Shown: positions 34,348 through 43,016 of the stretch, piece after piece
How the letters are laid out: every line of letters begins with the position of its first letter
Numbering within the stretch: position 1 is the stretch's first letter
DNA from: Prevotella sp.
Lineage (GTDB): Bacteria > Bacteroidota > Bacteroidia > Bacteroidales > Bacteroidaceae
Assembly (NCBI GenBank): GCA_017470055.1
Contig: JAFUFD010000060.1
Coordinates: forward strand, 1 to 64,000
Reading direction: 5' to 3'
DNA: 64,000 bases
Translations under genes and position numbers: made by a program
Notes under the pieces: model-generated
What the model saw: only the letters and a program-made list of their open reading frames with translations
Database searches by the model: none
What the model was told of the DNA's origin: nothing

Positions 34348-37260
34348 TTAATATCCAAAAACTTCCTCCGTTGTCAGGCGACGCACTGGTGCTATTTTCT
34401 CCAGACTCTCCATATCGAGACTCTTCTCATCGCCAAGAATTATATAGCGGTACGCCTTGTTTGCCATATTGTTCTTCTCAAAATTCACAATGTCCTGCAA
34501 GGTGACTTTCTCCAGGTCATTATATATCTTCTCATTGAGGTCATAGTCAAGTCCCATATCCTGCATACTTCTCCATCTGTCTATAATTCCCATCTTTGTC
34601 ACACGCAGTGAGGCAAGTTGTTTGGAAAGTCCTTCCTTTGCGATCTTGAAAGCATTCTCACTGGCAGGGAACTCATTGAGGATATGATGGAACTCACGCA
34701 CACAGTCCATCATCTTGTCGTTCTGGGTGATAATATGTGTGAAATAACTCTCGTAATTACCCTTCTTCTGCGGATGAGCATACCATGCTGAGGCGTTATA
34801 GGCAAGCCCCCGTGCCTCACGGAGTTCTTGGAACACAATACCGTTCATGCCACCTCCGAAGTACTCGTTGAAGAGTGACTGCACCGCTGTCTCATCAACA
34901 TTCCACGGACGATGCTCATCGTGAAGCATACGCATGTAGATATTCTTCGCGTCATAAGGTGCTATCCATACCTCATCCTTATTGGCAAGCATTCGCTCAT
35001 ACTCCCTATTCTGAGGTACGTCCTTCAACTGCTTGGGAGTCTTATGTACCTTACCAATAAGCGCAGAAGCCTCCTTCACGCCCAGCGGTCCATAATACTC
35101 TACCGTGTGCCTCATACTGGCAAGTCCCTTCAGCAGGTCGACAAACACCTGTGGGTCTGTATCCCTCAACTGCTGCTCACTCAGCACATCACTATAGAAG
35201 TTACGGGCACCAAAGACACCATAGTTGTAGAGTTGACTGAAATAGAAACGCTGGTTTTTCTTCATGTCGTTACGATGCTTCAATGTCTGATCCACGAGCA
35301 GCCTATACGCCTCCCTGTCAACTCTTGCATTCTGGAGCAGTTCTTCTGTCAACTCCAGAGCAGCCTTCATATTCTCGCTCAAGCCTGACAAACGGATATT
35401 GATATGGTCGCTACCCTCACCCAGCCATAAGTCACATCCTAACTCATAGAATTTCTGCTTCAACTCAGAAGCCGTATACTTATCAGTGCCCAGATACTCC
35501 ACGTAATCCGAGACAACACTATAGCGATTGTCTGCCTTACGCCCAAAGTCAAAACGATAATTCAACTGGAACAGTCCATTCTCATTATTCTTCACATAGA
35601 GCATGGGTAACTTGTTCCTGGTCTCAGCGAAAGTAAGGTCTTTCTTGAAGTCAACGAACTTAGGTTGGATAGGCTCTACTTTTGCGTCTTGGACTGCCTG
35701 CACAAAGGCACTCTTCATATCACGGTTAGCAGGAATCGGCGTGATGGCAGGCTTATCGATTTTCTTCTGTAAGGTGTCGATGCCTTGTTTCTTGTACACC
35801 ACGATATAGCCGTCAGTAAAGAACTTATTGGCGAAATCTACAATCTCCTGCTTGGTAATCTTCGAGATACGGTCAATCTTGCCAACCTCCTGTTCCCATT
35901 CCACCTCATTGATAAAGGCATCGACAAACATATCCGCACGACTGCGATTATCCTCCAACTGCTGATAGTACTGGCGCTTCTTATTGTTGATGATACTGGG
36001 CAGCAGATTATCAGGGAAGTCGCCCTTCTTCAACTTATCGATCTCACCCATCATCAGCGTCTTCACCTCATCAAGGCTCTGCCCCTGCTTAGGACTACCC
36101 ATCAGCAGGAAACCGCCGTGGTCATGCATCAGTTCCGAACCTGCGCCGGCACGCTGTACCTTCATAGTCTGGTTCAGGTCGAGGTCGAAGAGACCCGCAC
36201 GACCGTTACTCAGCACATCCTCCATCAAATCCAGTGTGTCAGCCTGCAAGTCGTTAGCCTGCTTGGCACGCCATGCCACCCATATCTGCTCTGCCTCCTG
36301 ACCTACGATAGTCGTGTCCTTCGGAGAGGTCAGCGGGGGCAGTGGAGCAAACACAGGCTGACGCACATCGGCACTCGGCTTCCAGTCTGCGAAATACTTG
36401 TCTATGATAGCAATGGTCTGGTCTGGGTCAAAGTCACCTGCCATGCAGATAGCGACATTATTAGGCACATACCACTTATTGAAATAGTTCTTGATATTGA
36501 CGATGGAGGGGTTCTTCAGATGCTCCTGCGTGCCAATCGTCGTCTGAGTACCATAGGGGTGGTTGGGCCACAACATCTTACTACCAGTGGCAAAGAGTTT
36601 ACGCATGTCAGAAGACAGTCCGATGTTATACTCCTCATAGACAGCCTCCAACTCCGTATGGAAGCCACGGATAACCATGTTCTGGAAACGGTCTGCCTGG
36701 ATCTTCGCCCAGTTCTCTATCTCATTAGAGGGGATATCCTCTGTATAGCAGGTGACATCATTGGAGGTATAGGCATTCGTTCCCTGCGCACCGATTGCAG
36801 CCATCAGTTTGTCATACTCGTTAGGAATAAAATACTGAGCGGCAATCTGACTCACACTGTCTATCTCATGATAGGCTTGCTTGCGGGCTGCCGGGTCTGT
36901 CAACTTACGATACGCCTCATAGCGATCTGTTATCTCGTCCAACAGCGGAGCCTCTGCCTCTGGATTGTTCGTACCAAACTGCTTGGTGCCCTTGAACATC
37001 AGGTGCTCCAGATAATGGGCGAGACCTGTTGTCTCGGCAGGGTCGTTCTTCGAACCCGTTCGCACAGCGATATAGGTCTGGATGCGGGGTTTCTCCTTGT
37101 TGACAGAGAGATATACTCTCAATCCGTTGTCTAACGTATAGATGCGAGTCTTTGTCAGGTCGCCCTCTACAGTCTGATACTTGTAATCCTTCGCTTGGAC
37201 ATTACCATTGGCGAACAGCCAACAGCCAATAGCCAACAGCCATAAAAACTTAGTCTTCAT
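34348..37260 (-). CDS. Exported M16 family zinc peptidase
   Basis: 970 residues with a signal peptide (MKTKFLWLLAIGCWLFANG, then NVQAKD) and two M16 halves, so a full double-length pitrilysin-like enzyme. The inverted zinc motif HYLEH is at residues 82-86, with the downstream glutamate expected in the segment EAVYEEYNIG. M16 enzymes degrade peptides in the periplasm or act in processing. The signal-peptide codons contain a 7 bp tandem repeat (37214-37241), which is unusual for a coding region. The start overlaps the end of the DUF4954 gene by 11 bp; fumarase follows after 22 bp. Confidence 0.92.
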   Translation of the reverse strand: MKTKFLWLLAIGCWLFANGNVQAKDYKYQTVEGDLTKTRIYTLDNGLRVYLSVNKEKPRIQTYIAVRTGSKNDPAETTGLAHYLEHLMFKGTKQFGTNNPEAEAPLLDEITDRYEAYRKLTDPAARKQAYHEIDSVSQIAAQYFIPNEYDKLMAAIGAQGTNAYTSNDVTCYTEDIPSNEIENWAKIQADRFQNMVIRGFHTELEAVYEEYNIGLSSDMRKLFATGSKMLWPNHPYGTQTTIGTQEHLKNPSIVNIKNYFNKWYVPNNVAICMAGDFDPDQTIAIIDKYFADWKPSADVRQPVFAPLPPLTSPKDTTIVGQEAEQIWVAWRAKQANDLQADTLDLMEDVLSNGRAGLFDLDLNQTMKVQRAGAGSELMHDHGGFLLMGSPKQGQSLDEVKTLMMGEIDKLKKGDFPDNLLPSIINNKKRQYYQQLEDNRSRADMFVDAFINEVEWEQEVGKIDRISKITKQEIVDFANKFFTDGYIVVYKKQGIDTLQKKIDKPAITPIPANRDMKSAFVQAVQDAKVEPIQPKFVDFKKDLTFAETRNKLPMLYVKNNENGLFQLNYRFDFGRKADNRYSVVSDYVEYLGTDKYTASELKQKFYELGCDLWLGEGSDHINIRLSGLSENMKAALELTEELLQNARVDREAYRLLVDQTLKHRNDMKKNQRFYFSQLYNYGVFGARNFYSDVLSEQQLRDTDPQVFVDLLKGLASMRHTVEYYGPLGVKEASALIGKVHKTPKQLKDVPQNREYERMLANKDEVWIAPYDAKNIYMRMLHDEHRPWNVDETAVQSLFNEYFGGGMNGIVFQELREARGLAYNASAWYAHPQKKGNYESYFTHIITQNDKMMDCVREFHHILNEFPASENAFKIAKEGLSKQLASLRVTKMGIIDRWRSMQDMGLDYDLNEKIYNDLEKVTLQDIVNFEKNNMANKAYRYIILGDEKSLDMESLEKIAPVRRLTTEEVFGY
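37214..37241 (-). repeat. 7 bp tandem repeat in M16 signal-peptide codons
   Basis: Four units in plus-strand reading: AACAGCC, AACAGCC, AATAGCC, AACAGCC. On the coding strand they read GGCTGTT/GGCTATT and encode the core of the signal peptide (WLLAIGCWLFA). Because 7 is not a multiple of 3, gain or loss of one unit would shift the frame. Confidence 0.85.
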
Positions 37261-39103
37261 AATCTATTTCGTGATCTAATTTCGATATAAAGTCGTCAAA
37301 AACCTCCTGCTCCACATCACCCATGGCAAACTCCTTCTGGGCATCCTTGCGAATCTCGGCTATCCAGGCACGACGGGCACGGACATAGTCCTCACGGATA
37401 CGCTGCATGGCAGACTCCGTCAACTCGTCCAGCCCATAGTAGTCGAGAATCATACGGTACGTCCATGTCCACTGGTACTCCCTATAGTGCTGGTCGATCT
37501 CCTTAAAGCGGTTCAGGATGTCCTTCACACTCTCTATGTTACCACTCTTGATGTCGTCAATCAGGCGTTGCTCCTCTGTGGCAGGCAGCAACAGACCAGA
37601 GAGGTCGTTCCAGTCACCCAGTCCGATATCTGAAGTCGGCTTTCCAAGGAAACCTCCCTTGATGGCACGCTTCAGGACGGCACCCATATAGATGCGCAAG
37701 GCGATATCATAGTATTTGATACCTTTGCGGAGCGAGGTAGCATTGATGATATACTCATGGTAGTTATATGACGACACGTTATCACCACCAGCCTGACGCA
37801 ATGCCTCCAGGATTTTCTTTCCCTGCACGATCTCACCCACGGTGAAAGGCGACAGCCAGTCGAAGTTGATGATACTCTTACGGCTGGATGGCGCACGACG
37901 GTCACGCTTAGGCCATTTCTTGATGTCACGATAGAGTCCTACCGTCGTGATGTTACGCCCTGGCACGATATACATCGTCTCACCATATGCCATCAGATAG
38001 GCAAAGGGCAGACAGCGCATGTCCGGGTGGTTCATCAGTTTACCGAAGCAGACAGAGAAGGCACCGATCTTCGCTGGCATCAGCACATAGGCGCCACTTG
38101 CCGTCTTCGAGCCACGCTCCAACACACCATAATGCATCGGTCCCATCTTATAGGCATGGTTCGAGAAGTTGGTGTTAGAACCAGCGTTATAGAATGAGAA
38201 CTCGCCACCAATCAGCAGACTTGACTTATGATGCGAGGCAGAAAATGGTCCGCAGAAGGCGGCACATGCCTCACCATTCGCCATGAAAGAGTTGGCGAAG
38301 AACACACTCGCCTCTGCCGTGAAACCGTTGGTAATCTGACAAGCCTCGCCCACGAAGCAGTCCTGCATCTTCACGGAGTTTGTGATAGAGCAGCCGTTGG
38401 AGATGATGGAGTTCTCACAGATGACACCCGTGCCGATATAGACAGAGGCATCCTTCGACGACATGATGGTGCAGTCGCTCAGACGTGCCGCACCATTCAC
38501 CTCACAATCGTCCTTGATGACGGTATTGGTGATCTCCTTGGTATTGATGATCTTCACGCCATTACCTATCGTACCACGCTCTGGCAGCGTGAAGCGTATC
38601 TCCTCATTAATCAGACGGGTGATATTATCTTTGAGCACCTTATCCTTGAGGTGCTTCACCATCAAGGCGGCGAGTTGGGAGTTGAGGTCGTGGAAGAGGA
38701 TGACGTTACCATCACCCATCTCGTTCAGCACAGACACCAGATGACCCTCACCATAGGTTGCGCCCTCCGTTGTCTCCATTGTCGAGATATTGGAGATATA
38801 GCAGTCGTCACCTATCGTATAGTTGTTGATGAAGTTGCCGATCTTCTCTATCAGACAGTCGTTACCCACTGTCACATTACGCAGGGTGGCGTCGTTGATA
38901 CCTGCGTGCTTGGCAAAGCCCTTGGTCACCTCCACCTGCTTGTCGAAGGAACCTAAACGGATGTCGCCATAGAACACCACACGATGGAAGCCATAGGGCT
39001 TAAACGCCTCTGCCACCATCACACGACTCCAGTCCTCTGCCCAGCAACTATTGCGCTCAAGCACCTCAATTTCCTCTTGTGTTAGTTGTCTGTAATCTCT
39101 CAT
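37250..39103 (-). CDS. DUF4954 protein with left-handed beta-helix
   Basis: 617 residues, cytoplasmic. The middle third shows hexapeptide-like repeats of the left-handed beta-helix kind (segments such as TIGDDCYISNISTM, VNGAARLSDCTIMSSK, CENSIISNGCSITNSVKMQDC). This resembles sugar-nucleotide acyltransferases and pyrophosphorylases. DUF4954 has no established function; a role in sugar-nucleotide chemistry is only a guess from the fold. It begins 3 bp after hflX and overlaps the M16 gene by 11 bp, so it is inside the hflX operon. Confidence 0.85.
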   Translation of the reverse strand: MRDYRQLTQEEIEVLERNSCWAEDWSRVMVAEAFKPYGFHRVVFYGDIRLGSFDKQVEVTKGFAKHAGINDATLRNVTVGNDCLIEKIGNFINNYTIGDDCYISNISTMETTEGATYGEGHLVSVLNEMGDGNVILFHDLNSQLAALMVKHLKDKVLKDNITRLINEEIRFTLPERGTIGNGVKIINTKEITNTVIKDDCEVNGAARLSDCTIMSSKDASVYIGTGVICENSIISNGCSITNSVKMQDCFVGEACQITNGFTAEASVFFANSFMANGEACAAFCGPFSASHHKSSLLIGGEFSFYNAGSNTNFSNHAYKMGPMHYGVLERGSKTASGAYVLMPAKIGAFSVCFGKLMNHPDMRCLPFAYLMAYGETMYIVPGRNITTVGLYRDIKKWPKRDRRAPSSRKSIINFDWLSPFTVGEIVQGKKILEALRQAGGDNVSSYNYHEYIINATSLRKGIKYYDIALRIYMGAVLKRAIKGGFLGKPTSDIGLGDWNDLSGLLLPATEEQRLIDDIKSGNIESVKDILNRFKEIDQHYREYQWTWTYRMILDYYGLDELTESAMQRIREDYVRARRAWIAEIRKDAQKEFAMGDVEQEVFDDFISKLDHEIDYED

Positions 39104-39106
39104 AAG

Positions 39107-40396
39107 TTATTTTGTGTAAGTTTGGTATTCGTCAATGGTGTACAGGAAATCATTATAGGGATATTTCTGCACATGGAGTTCGCGCACCTTCTGATAGAGC
39201 ACCTCTCGCAGTTCGTCGATATTCTCTTTCCTCTTGGCGGAGATGAAGAGGCAGTCGCCCTGCATCTTCGCCATCCACGTCTTCTTGAGTTCGTCGAGCG
39301 AGATATTCTCTTTTGTGGGCGCTGTCAAGTCGTCCTCGTCCTGAGGGGTCCACGTATAGGCATCTATCTTGTTGAACACCAGCATCGAGGGCTTATCGGC
39401 ACAGCCAAGGTCAGCGAGGGTCTTCTCCACCACCTTGATCTGCTCCTCGAAGTCGGGATGCGAGATATCCACCACATGCACCAGCAGATCTGCCTCCCGC
39501 ACCTCGTCGAGGGTCGACTTGAAGGAGTCCACCAGGTCGGTGGGCAACTTACGGATAAAGCCGACTGTATCGGCAAGGAGGAACGGCAGGTTGTCGATGA
39601 CCATCTTACGGACGGTCGTATCAAGGGTGGCGAAGAGTTTGTTCTCCGCAAAGACATCACTCTTGGCAAGCAGGTTCATCATGGTCGACTTGCCCACATT
39701 GGTGTACCCTACGAGGGCGACACGAATCAGACGCCCGCGGTTCTTGCGCTGGGTGGTCTTCTGCCTGTCGATCTCCGTAAGTCGCTCTTTCAGCAACGTG
39801 ATACGATGGAGGATGATACGACGGTCCATCTCCAACTGGGTCTCACCAGGACCACGCAGTCCCACACTACCCTTTCCGCCACCAGAGCCAGAGCCACCAC
39901 CCTGACGCTCCAAGTGGGTCCACAGGCGTTGCAGACGGGGCAGCATATAGCGATACTGCGCCAATTCCACCTGGGTCTTCGCCTCCGCCGTCTGGGCTCG
40001 CATAGCGAAGATGTCGAGGATAAGGGAGGTGCGGTCGAGTATCTTCACCTTCAACTCTGCCTCAATATTACGGATCTGCTTTGCCGACAACTCATCGTCG
40101 AAGATGACCATGCCCACAGGTTGTGTCTCACCAGTAGGATCGTCGTCAGCAGCCTCCTCTTGCTGCTTAATATATTGTCTGATCTCCTCGAGTTTTCCTT
40201 TACCCACGTAGGTCACCTGACTGGGACCTTGCACTCGCTGCGTGAAACGTTTCACCGTCACGGCGCCAGCGGTATCAGCAAGGAACTCCAACTCATCGAG
40301 GTATTCCTTCGTCTTCGCCTCGCCCTGCTCTTGCGTGATGAGTCCCACCAGCACAGCGGTCTCTGCCTTGACCTCGGAAATCACAAATTCCTTCAT
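39107..40396 (-). CDS. hflX: Ribosome-associated GTPase HflX
   Basis: 429 residues. The N-terminal HflX domain has GKGKLEEIRQYI and the family's VIFDDELSAKQIRNIE. A coiled linker follows, with the glycine stretch GGGSGSGGGKGSVGLRGPGETQLE. The G domain has Walker A GYTNVGKST near residue 228, DTVGFIRKLP and NKID. HflX splits stalled or hibernating ribosomes. It appears to be the first gene of a six-gene minus-strand run (hflX, DUF4954, M16, fumarase, two M6 peptidases), with its own promoter and divergent nagB. Confidence 0.95.
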   Translation of the reverse strand: MKEFVISEVKAETAVLVGLITQEQGEAKTKEYLDELEFLADTAGAVTVKRFTQRVQGPSQVTYVGKGKLEEIRQYIKQQEEAADDDPTGETQPVGMVIFDDELSAKQIRNIEAELKVKILDRTSLILDIFAMRAQTAEAKTQVELAQYRYMLPRLQRLWTHLERQGGGSGSGGGKGSVGLRGPGETQLEMDRRIILHRITLLKERLTEIDRQKTTQRKNRGRLIRVALVGYTNVGKSTMMNLLAKSDVFAENKLFATLDTTVRKMVIDNLPFLLADTVGFIRKLPTDLVDSFKSTLDEVREADLLVHVVDISHPDFEEQIKVVEKTLADLGCADKPSMLVFNKIDAYTWTPQDEDDLTAPTKENISLDELKKTWMAKMQGDCLFISAKRKENIDELREVLYQKVRELHVQKYPYNDFLYTIDEYQTYTK

Positions 40397-40416
40397 ACAT
40401 TATTATATTATCGGGA

Positions 40417-40424
40417 CAAAGGTA
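40417..40424 (-). promoter_or_regulatory. Predicted -7 element of the hflX operon
   Basis: TACCTTTG on the minus strand matches TAnnTTTG exactly, about 20 bp before the hflX ATG. No good -33 element is seen in the A-rich stretch upstream. Confidence 0.6.
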
Positions 40425-40467
40425 CAAAAAAAATGAATATTTCATACATGTTTTGTCATAATTTTAT

Positions 40468-40475
40468 TATCTTTG
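40468..40475 (+). promoter_or_regulatory. Predicted -7 element of nagB
   Basis: TATCTTTG matches the consensus and lies 35 bp before the nagB ATG. The two divergent -7 elements (hflX and nagB) are 43 bp apart. Confidence 0.65.
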
Positions 40476-40510
40476 CAACCAAAACAAGCACAACTTAAAT
40501 TTTAAAACTT

Positions 40511-41305
40511 ATGAGAGTAATTATCGAATCTGACTATCAGAAAATGTCGCAATGGGCTGCTGAACATGTCATTGAGTGTATCAATGCCTTCCAGCCTACC
40601 AAGGAGAAACCTTTCGTGCTGGGTCTGCCTACCGGCTCCTCACCTGAGGGCATGTATGCCTGTCTGGTAAAGGCAAACAAAGAGGGGCGTGTGTCTTTCA
40701 AGAACGTGCTGACGTTCAACATGGACGAGTATGTCAACCTGCCTGAGGACCATCCAGAGAGTTACCACTCCTTCATGGCTCGCAACCTGTTCGACCATAT
40801 CGACTGCCCCAAGGAGAACATCCATATCCTCAACGGCAATGCCAAGGACCTCGCCGCTGAGTGCGCCCACTACGAGGAGATGATTCGTGAGGCTGGTGGC
40901 ATCGACCTCTTCATCGGAGGCATCGGTCCTGACGGACATATCGCTTTCAACGAGCCTTATTCCTCACTGACCAGTCGCACCCGTGTGAAGACGCTGACGA
41001 CTGACACCATCATCGCCAACAGCCGTTTCTTCGATAACGACGTGAACAAGGTGCCTAAACTTGCCCTGACAGTTGGTGTGGGGACGGTGATGGATGCCCG
41101 TGAGGTCATGATCCTCGTCAACGGACACCACAAGGCTCGTGCCTTGAAGGCTGCCATCGAGGGTGCTGTCACCCACGAGTGGACCATCTCCGCACTCCAG
41201 ATGCACCAGCATGGTATCATCGTCGCCGACGAGCCCGCCACTGACGAATTGAAGGTCGCCACCTACAAGTACTTCAAGGATATCGAGAAGGACAATCTGT
41301 TGTAA
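40511..41305 (+). CDS. nagB: Glucosamine-6-phosphate deaminase
   Basis: 264 residues. It turns glucosamine 6-phosphate into fructose 6-phosphate and ammonia in the cytoplasm, linking amino-sugar use to glycolysis. Motifs: [12 protein letters not shown] near residue 38, NMDEYVNLP with the catalytic aspartate near residue 72, and [14 protein letters not shown] near residues 135-148. Length and ends are normal. It is monocistronic, with its own promoter and a strong terminator. No nagA or transporter gene is next to it. Confidence 0.96.
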   Translation: MRVIIESDYQKMSQWAAEHVIECINAFQPTKEKPFVLGLPTGSSPEGMYACLVKANKEGRVSFKNVLTFNMDEYVNLPEDHPESYHSFMARNLFDHIDCPKENIHILNGNAKDLAAECAHYEEMIREAGGIDLFIGGIGPDGHIAFNEPYSSLTSRTRVKTLTTDTIIANSRFFDNDVNKVPKLALTVGVGTVMDAREVMILVNGHHKARALKAAIEGAVTHEWTISALQMHQHGIIVADEPATDELKVATYKYFKDIEKDNLL

Positions 41306-41324
41306 GTCCCTCTCCCCAATACAT

Positions 41325-41357
41325 AAAACTTCCAACCCAAAACAGGTTGGAAGTTTT
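41325..41357 (+). terminator. Terminator after nagB
   Basis: A perfect 13 bp stem, AAAACTTCCAACC (41325-41337) and GGTTGGAAGTTTT (41345-41357), with a seven-base loop and a following T run. Confidence 0.93.
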
Positions 41358-41414
41358 TTATTTTTCCCTTGTCAATTCAGAATAAATAAGTTCTGCAAAA
41401 AAATCACTTCAAAA

Positions 41415-41446
41415 TTTGGAGGTATCGAAAATAATACCTATATTTG
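41415..41446 (+). promoter_or_regulatory. Promoter with embedded dyad before the DUF4160 gene
   Basis: TTTG (41415-41418), a 20 bp spacer, then TATATTTG (41439-41446): one of the best full promoter matches here. The spacer holds an inverted repeat AGGTAT-N8-ATACCT (41420-41425 and 41434-41439), well placed for a repressor to block polymerase. Confidence 0.72.
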
Positions 41447-41476
41447 CAGCATAGTAACAATAAAACAAGATGATTT

Positions 41477-41716
41477 ATGCCAGAAGTGTTTAGGTTTTTC
41501 GGCTTTTCGTTCTTCTTTTATAGCAAAGAACATGAACCGTTGCACGTTCATGTGGAGGGCAATGGTGGAATGGCGAAGTTCATTTGGAATGGAAAGGAGT
41601 TTGAACTTTTTGAGAAACAGAACATCAAAGCAAATGACTTTAAGAAAATAAAGAAGGTGATAGACGAAAATGCCGATATCATTATTAGCCGTTGGAAAGA
41701 ATATTTTGAGAAATAA
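41477..41716 (+). CDS. DUF4160 protein
   Basis: 79 residues with the family signature FGFSFFFYSKEHEPLHVHVEG near the start and a helical C-terminal half. DUF4160 proteins are small, of unknown function, and often sit beside a DUF2442 protein, as here (19 bp apart). The pair behaves like a toxin-antitoxin or regulatory module by gene layout, but I know of no firm proof. The ATG at 41477 begins the conserved part. Flanking base composition is more AT-rich than the core genes around it. Confidence 0.8.
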   Translation: MPEVFRFFGFSFFFYSKEHEPLHVHVEGNGGMAKFIWNGKEFELFEKQNIKANDFKKIKKVIDENADIIISRWKEYFEK

Positions 41717-41735
41717 ACAAAAAGAAAGGAAGCCT

Positions 41736-42137
41736 ATGAAGATTAAAGAAATATGGTTCGATACCGATTACATCTTTGGCAAAGATGAAGAGGGAAAGGA
41801 ATACAAGCAATCGCTAATTTGGTATCCAAGGCTACGACAGGCAAGTGACACAGAGCGAAGCCAGTACACAATTGGCTTAGGTGGCATTCATTGGCGTGGG
41901 CTTGATGAGGATGTCAGTTTCGAAAGTTTTGAATATGAGGATGCAGAGCCAAGTGCCATGCAACGTTTCTTCTTAACGCATAAGGAAATTAATGTGGCAG
42001 AGTTTGCACGCTCGCTTGGAATGAATCCTACGCTACTTAGGAATTATATCAATGGTTTCAAGAAACCATCTAAGGAACGAGAGCAGGAAATAATAGACCA
42101 CATTCACAAATTGGGTGAAGAGATGGTAGCAGCATAA
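41736..42137 (+). CDS. DUF2442 protein with C-terminal helix-turn-helix
   Basis: 133 residues from the ATG at 41736, preceded by AAAGGA at a good distance; an in-frame ATG at 41670 inside the upstream gene is rejected. The N-terminal half is DUF2442-like (IKEIWFDTDYIF, then GIHWRGLDEDVSFE). The last about 50 residues form a likely HTH (EINVAEFARSLGMNPTLLRNYINGFKKPS). The HTH makes it a candidate DNA-binding partner that could act on the dyad in the promoter at 41415-41446. It follows the DUF4160 gene after 19 bp. Confidence 0.82.
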   Translation: MKIKEIWFDTDYIFGKDEEGKEYKQSLIWYPRLRQASDTERSQYTIGLGGIHWRGLDEDVSFESFEYEDAEPSAMQRFFLTHKEINVAEFARSLGMNPTLLRNYINGFKKPSKEREQEIIDHIHKLGEEMVAA

Positions 42138-42141
42138 AAAT

Positions 42142-42174
42142 AATCGCTTCCAGCCTTTCCGGCTGGAAGCGATT
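42142..42174. terminator. Bidirectional terminator between DUF2442 and higA
   Basis: A perfect 14 bp stem, AATCGCTTCCAGCC (42142-42155) and GGCTGGAAGCGATT (42161-42174), with loop TTTCC and A/T runs on both sides. It serves the convergent genes on either side. Confidence 0.92.
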
Positions 42175-42181
42175 TTTGCTT

Positions 42182-42547
42182 TTAAAACACACAAGCCCAC
42201 CCAAACTTGTGGACGAGTTCTTTCAACAAGTTCCTGTCTCGAACAGGAATAGTCACTGCGACCGTCTCTCGTTGCGAATCCCGCTCTCCTAAATTAGCAG
42301 TATCAATATCATATTGTGTTTGAAGATTCATCCAGATATCTGCTGGAATGCCAAGTCCTTTCTCTAAGGCAATGGCGACATGAAGAGAAACAGATCGTTT
42401 ACCGTTAATAGTCTCGCTTAGGACAGACGGCTTGATGCCTGTCTCTATGGCAAGTTGCTTCTGTGTCATCTTTCTTTCCTTCAGTTCGTCCTTTATCATC
42501 TCACCAGGATGTGTGGCAACAAAAGGTGTCATGCTTTTCTTACTCAT
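42182..42547 (-). CDS. higA: HigA-family antitoxin
   Basis: 121 residues. An XRE-type helix-turn-helix is at about residues 20-75 (HPGEMIKDELKERKMTQKQLA, then PSVLSETINGKRSVS), typical of HigA/VapI antitoxins. It would neutralise HigB and repress the operon. It is the second gene, overlapping higB by 8 bp, which is the usual toxin-first order of higBA. The C-terminal 30 residues are less conserved. Confidence 0.9.
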   Translation of the reverse strand: MSKKSMTPFVATHPGEMIKDELKERKMTQKQLAIETGIKPSVLSETINGKRSVSLHVAIALEKGLGIPADIWMNLQTQYDIDTANLGERDSQRETVAVTIPVRDRNLLKELVHKFGWACVF

Positions 42548-42857
42548 AATGCTTTGATATTTCTTGAAGTAATATGTCTATAACTATACCGTTCTCGTCA
42601 GGAGAACTATGAAAGAGTAACCTATATTGGTCATTGATCCACACGGCTTCCACACCTTTCAAATCACCTTTCTTCTTTTCATAGTGGAGAGATTTGATAA
42701 GGAAAAGATCTTCAATACGCCTAACAGCCTTCATATAATTGACTACCTTTGCATAGCGCTTCACTATGTCTTTTGGCAGTTTCTTGTATTTGCTGTCCGT
42801 AGTCGAACCTTTGACGTAGAGTTCTTCTAATGCCGCATTTTCAAATTCAATATTCAT
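42540..42857 (-). CDS. higB: HigB-family toxin (RelE/ParE-like RNase)
   Basis: 105 residues with the RelE-like fold signature FENAALEELY, KLPKDIVKRYAKVVNYM, LHYEKKKGDLKGVEAVWINDQYRLLF. HigB toxins cleave mRNA on the ribosome. It is first in the higBA pair, 20 bp after a -7 element whose upstream side is a 17 bp perfect inverted repeat. Together with the DUF4160/DUF2442 pair it makes a small accessory islet between nagB and the HU-like gene. Confidence 0.9.
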   Translation of the reverse strand: MNIEFENAALEELYVKGSTTDSKYKKLPKDIVKRYAKVVNYMKAVRRIEDLFLIKSLHYEKKKGDLKGVEAVWINDQYRLLFHSSPDENGIVIDILLQEISKHYE

Positions 42858-42877
42858 TATTCCATCGTTTGATGGTG

Positions 42878-42885
42878 CAAAGATA
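42878..42885 (-). promoter_or_regulatory. Predicted -7 element of higBA
   Basis: TATCTTTG on the minus strand, exact consensus, 20 bp before the higB ATG. The operator-like inverted repeat (42886-42928) starts at the next base, covering the spacer and -33 region. Confidence 0.7.
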
Positions 42886-42928
42886 AAAATTAATTCGCAA
42901 ATTTGATAATTATTTGCGAATTAATTTT
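42886..42928. promoter_or_regulatory. Operator-like inverted repeat of higBA
   Basis: A perfect 17 bp inverted repeat: AAAATTAATTCGCAAAT (42886-42902) and ATTTGCGAATTAATTTT (42912-42928), with a 9 bp spacer. It abuts the -7 element, as expected for autorepression by the HigA/HigB complex. Confidence 0.75.
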
Positions 42929-43016
42929 GAAACTACAACTCGCAATCGTGAAAAAAGTATGTGCGACACCTGATAAATAGCAGTGCAGATAGTGTCACAA
43001 GCCAAGGGAGTGATTG

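Noticed and set aside
35785..37134. Long antisense open frame (449 codons) opposite the M16 gene
   Set aside because: The M16 protein on the other strand has clear family motifs; the antisense frame has no start signals or recognisable domains. The same holds for long antisense frames at 39086-40498, 44537-45583 and 19317-20303.
41670..41735. Upstream ATG extension of the DUF2442 protein
   Set aside because: It lies within the DUF4160 gene; the ATG at 41736 has a ribosome-binding site and begins the conserved domain.
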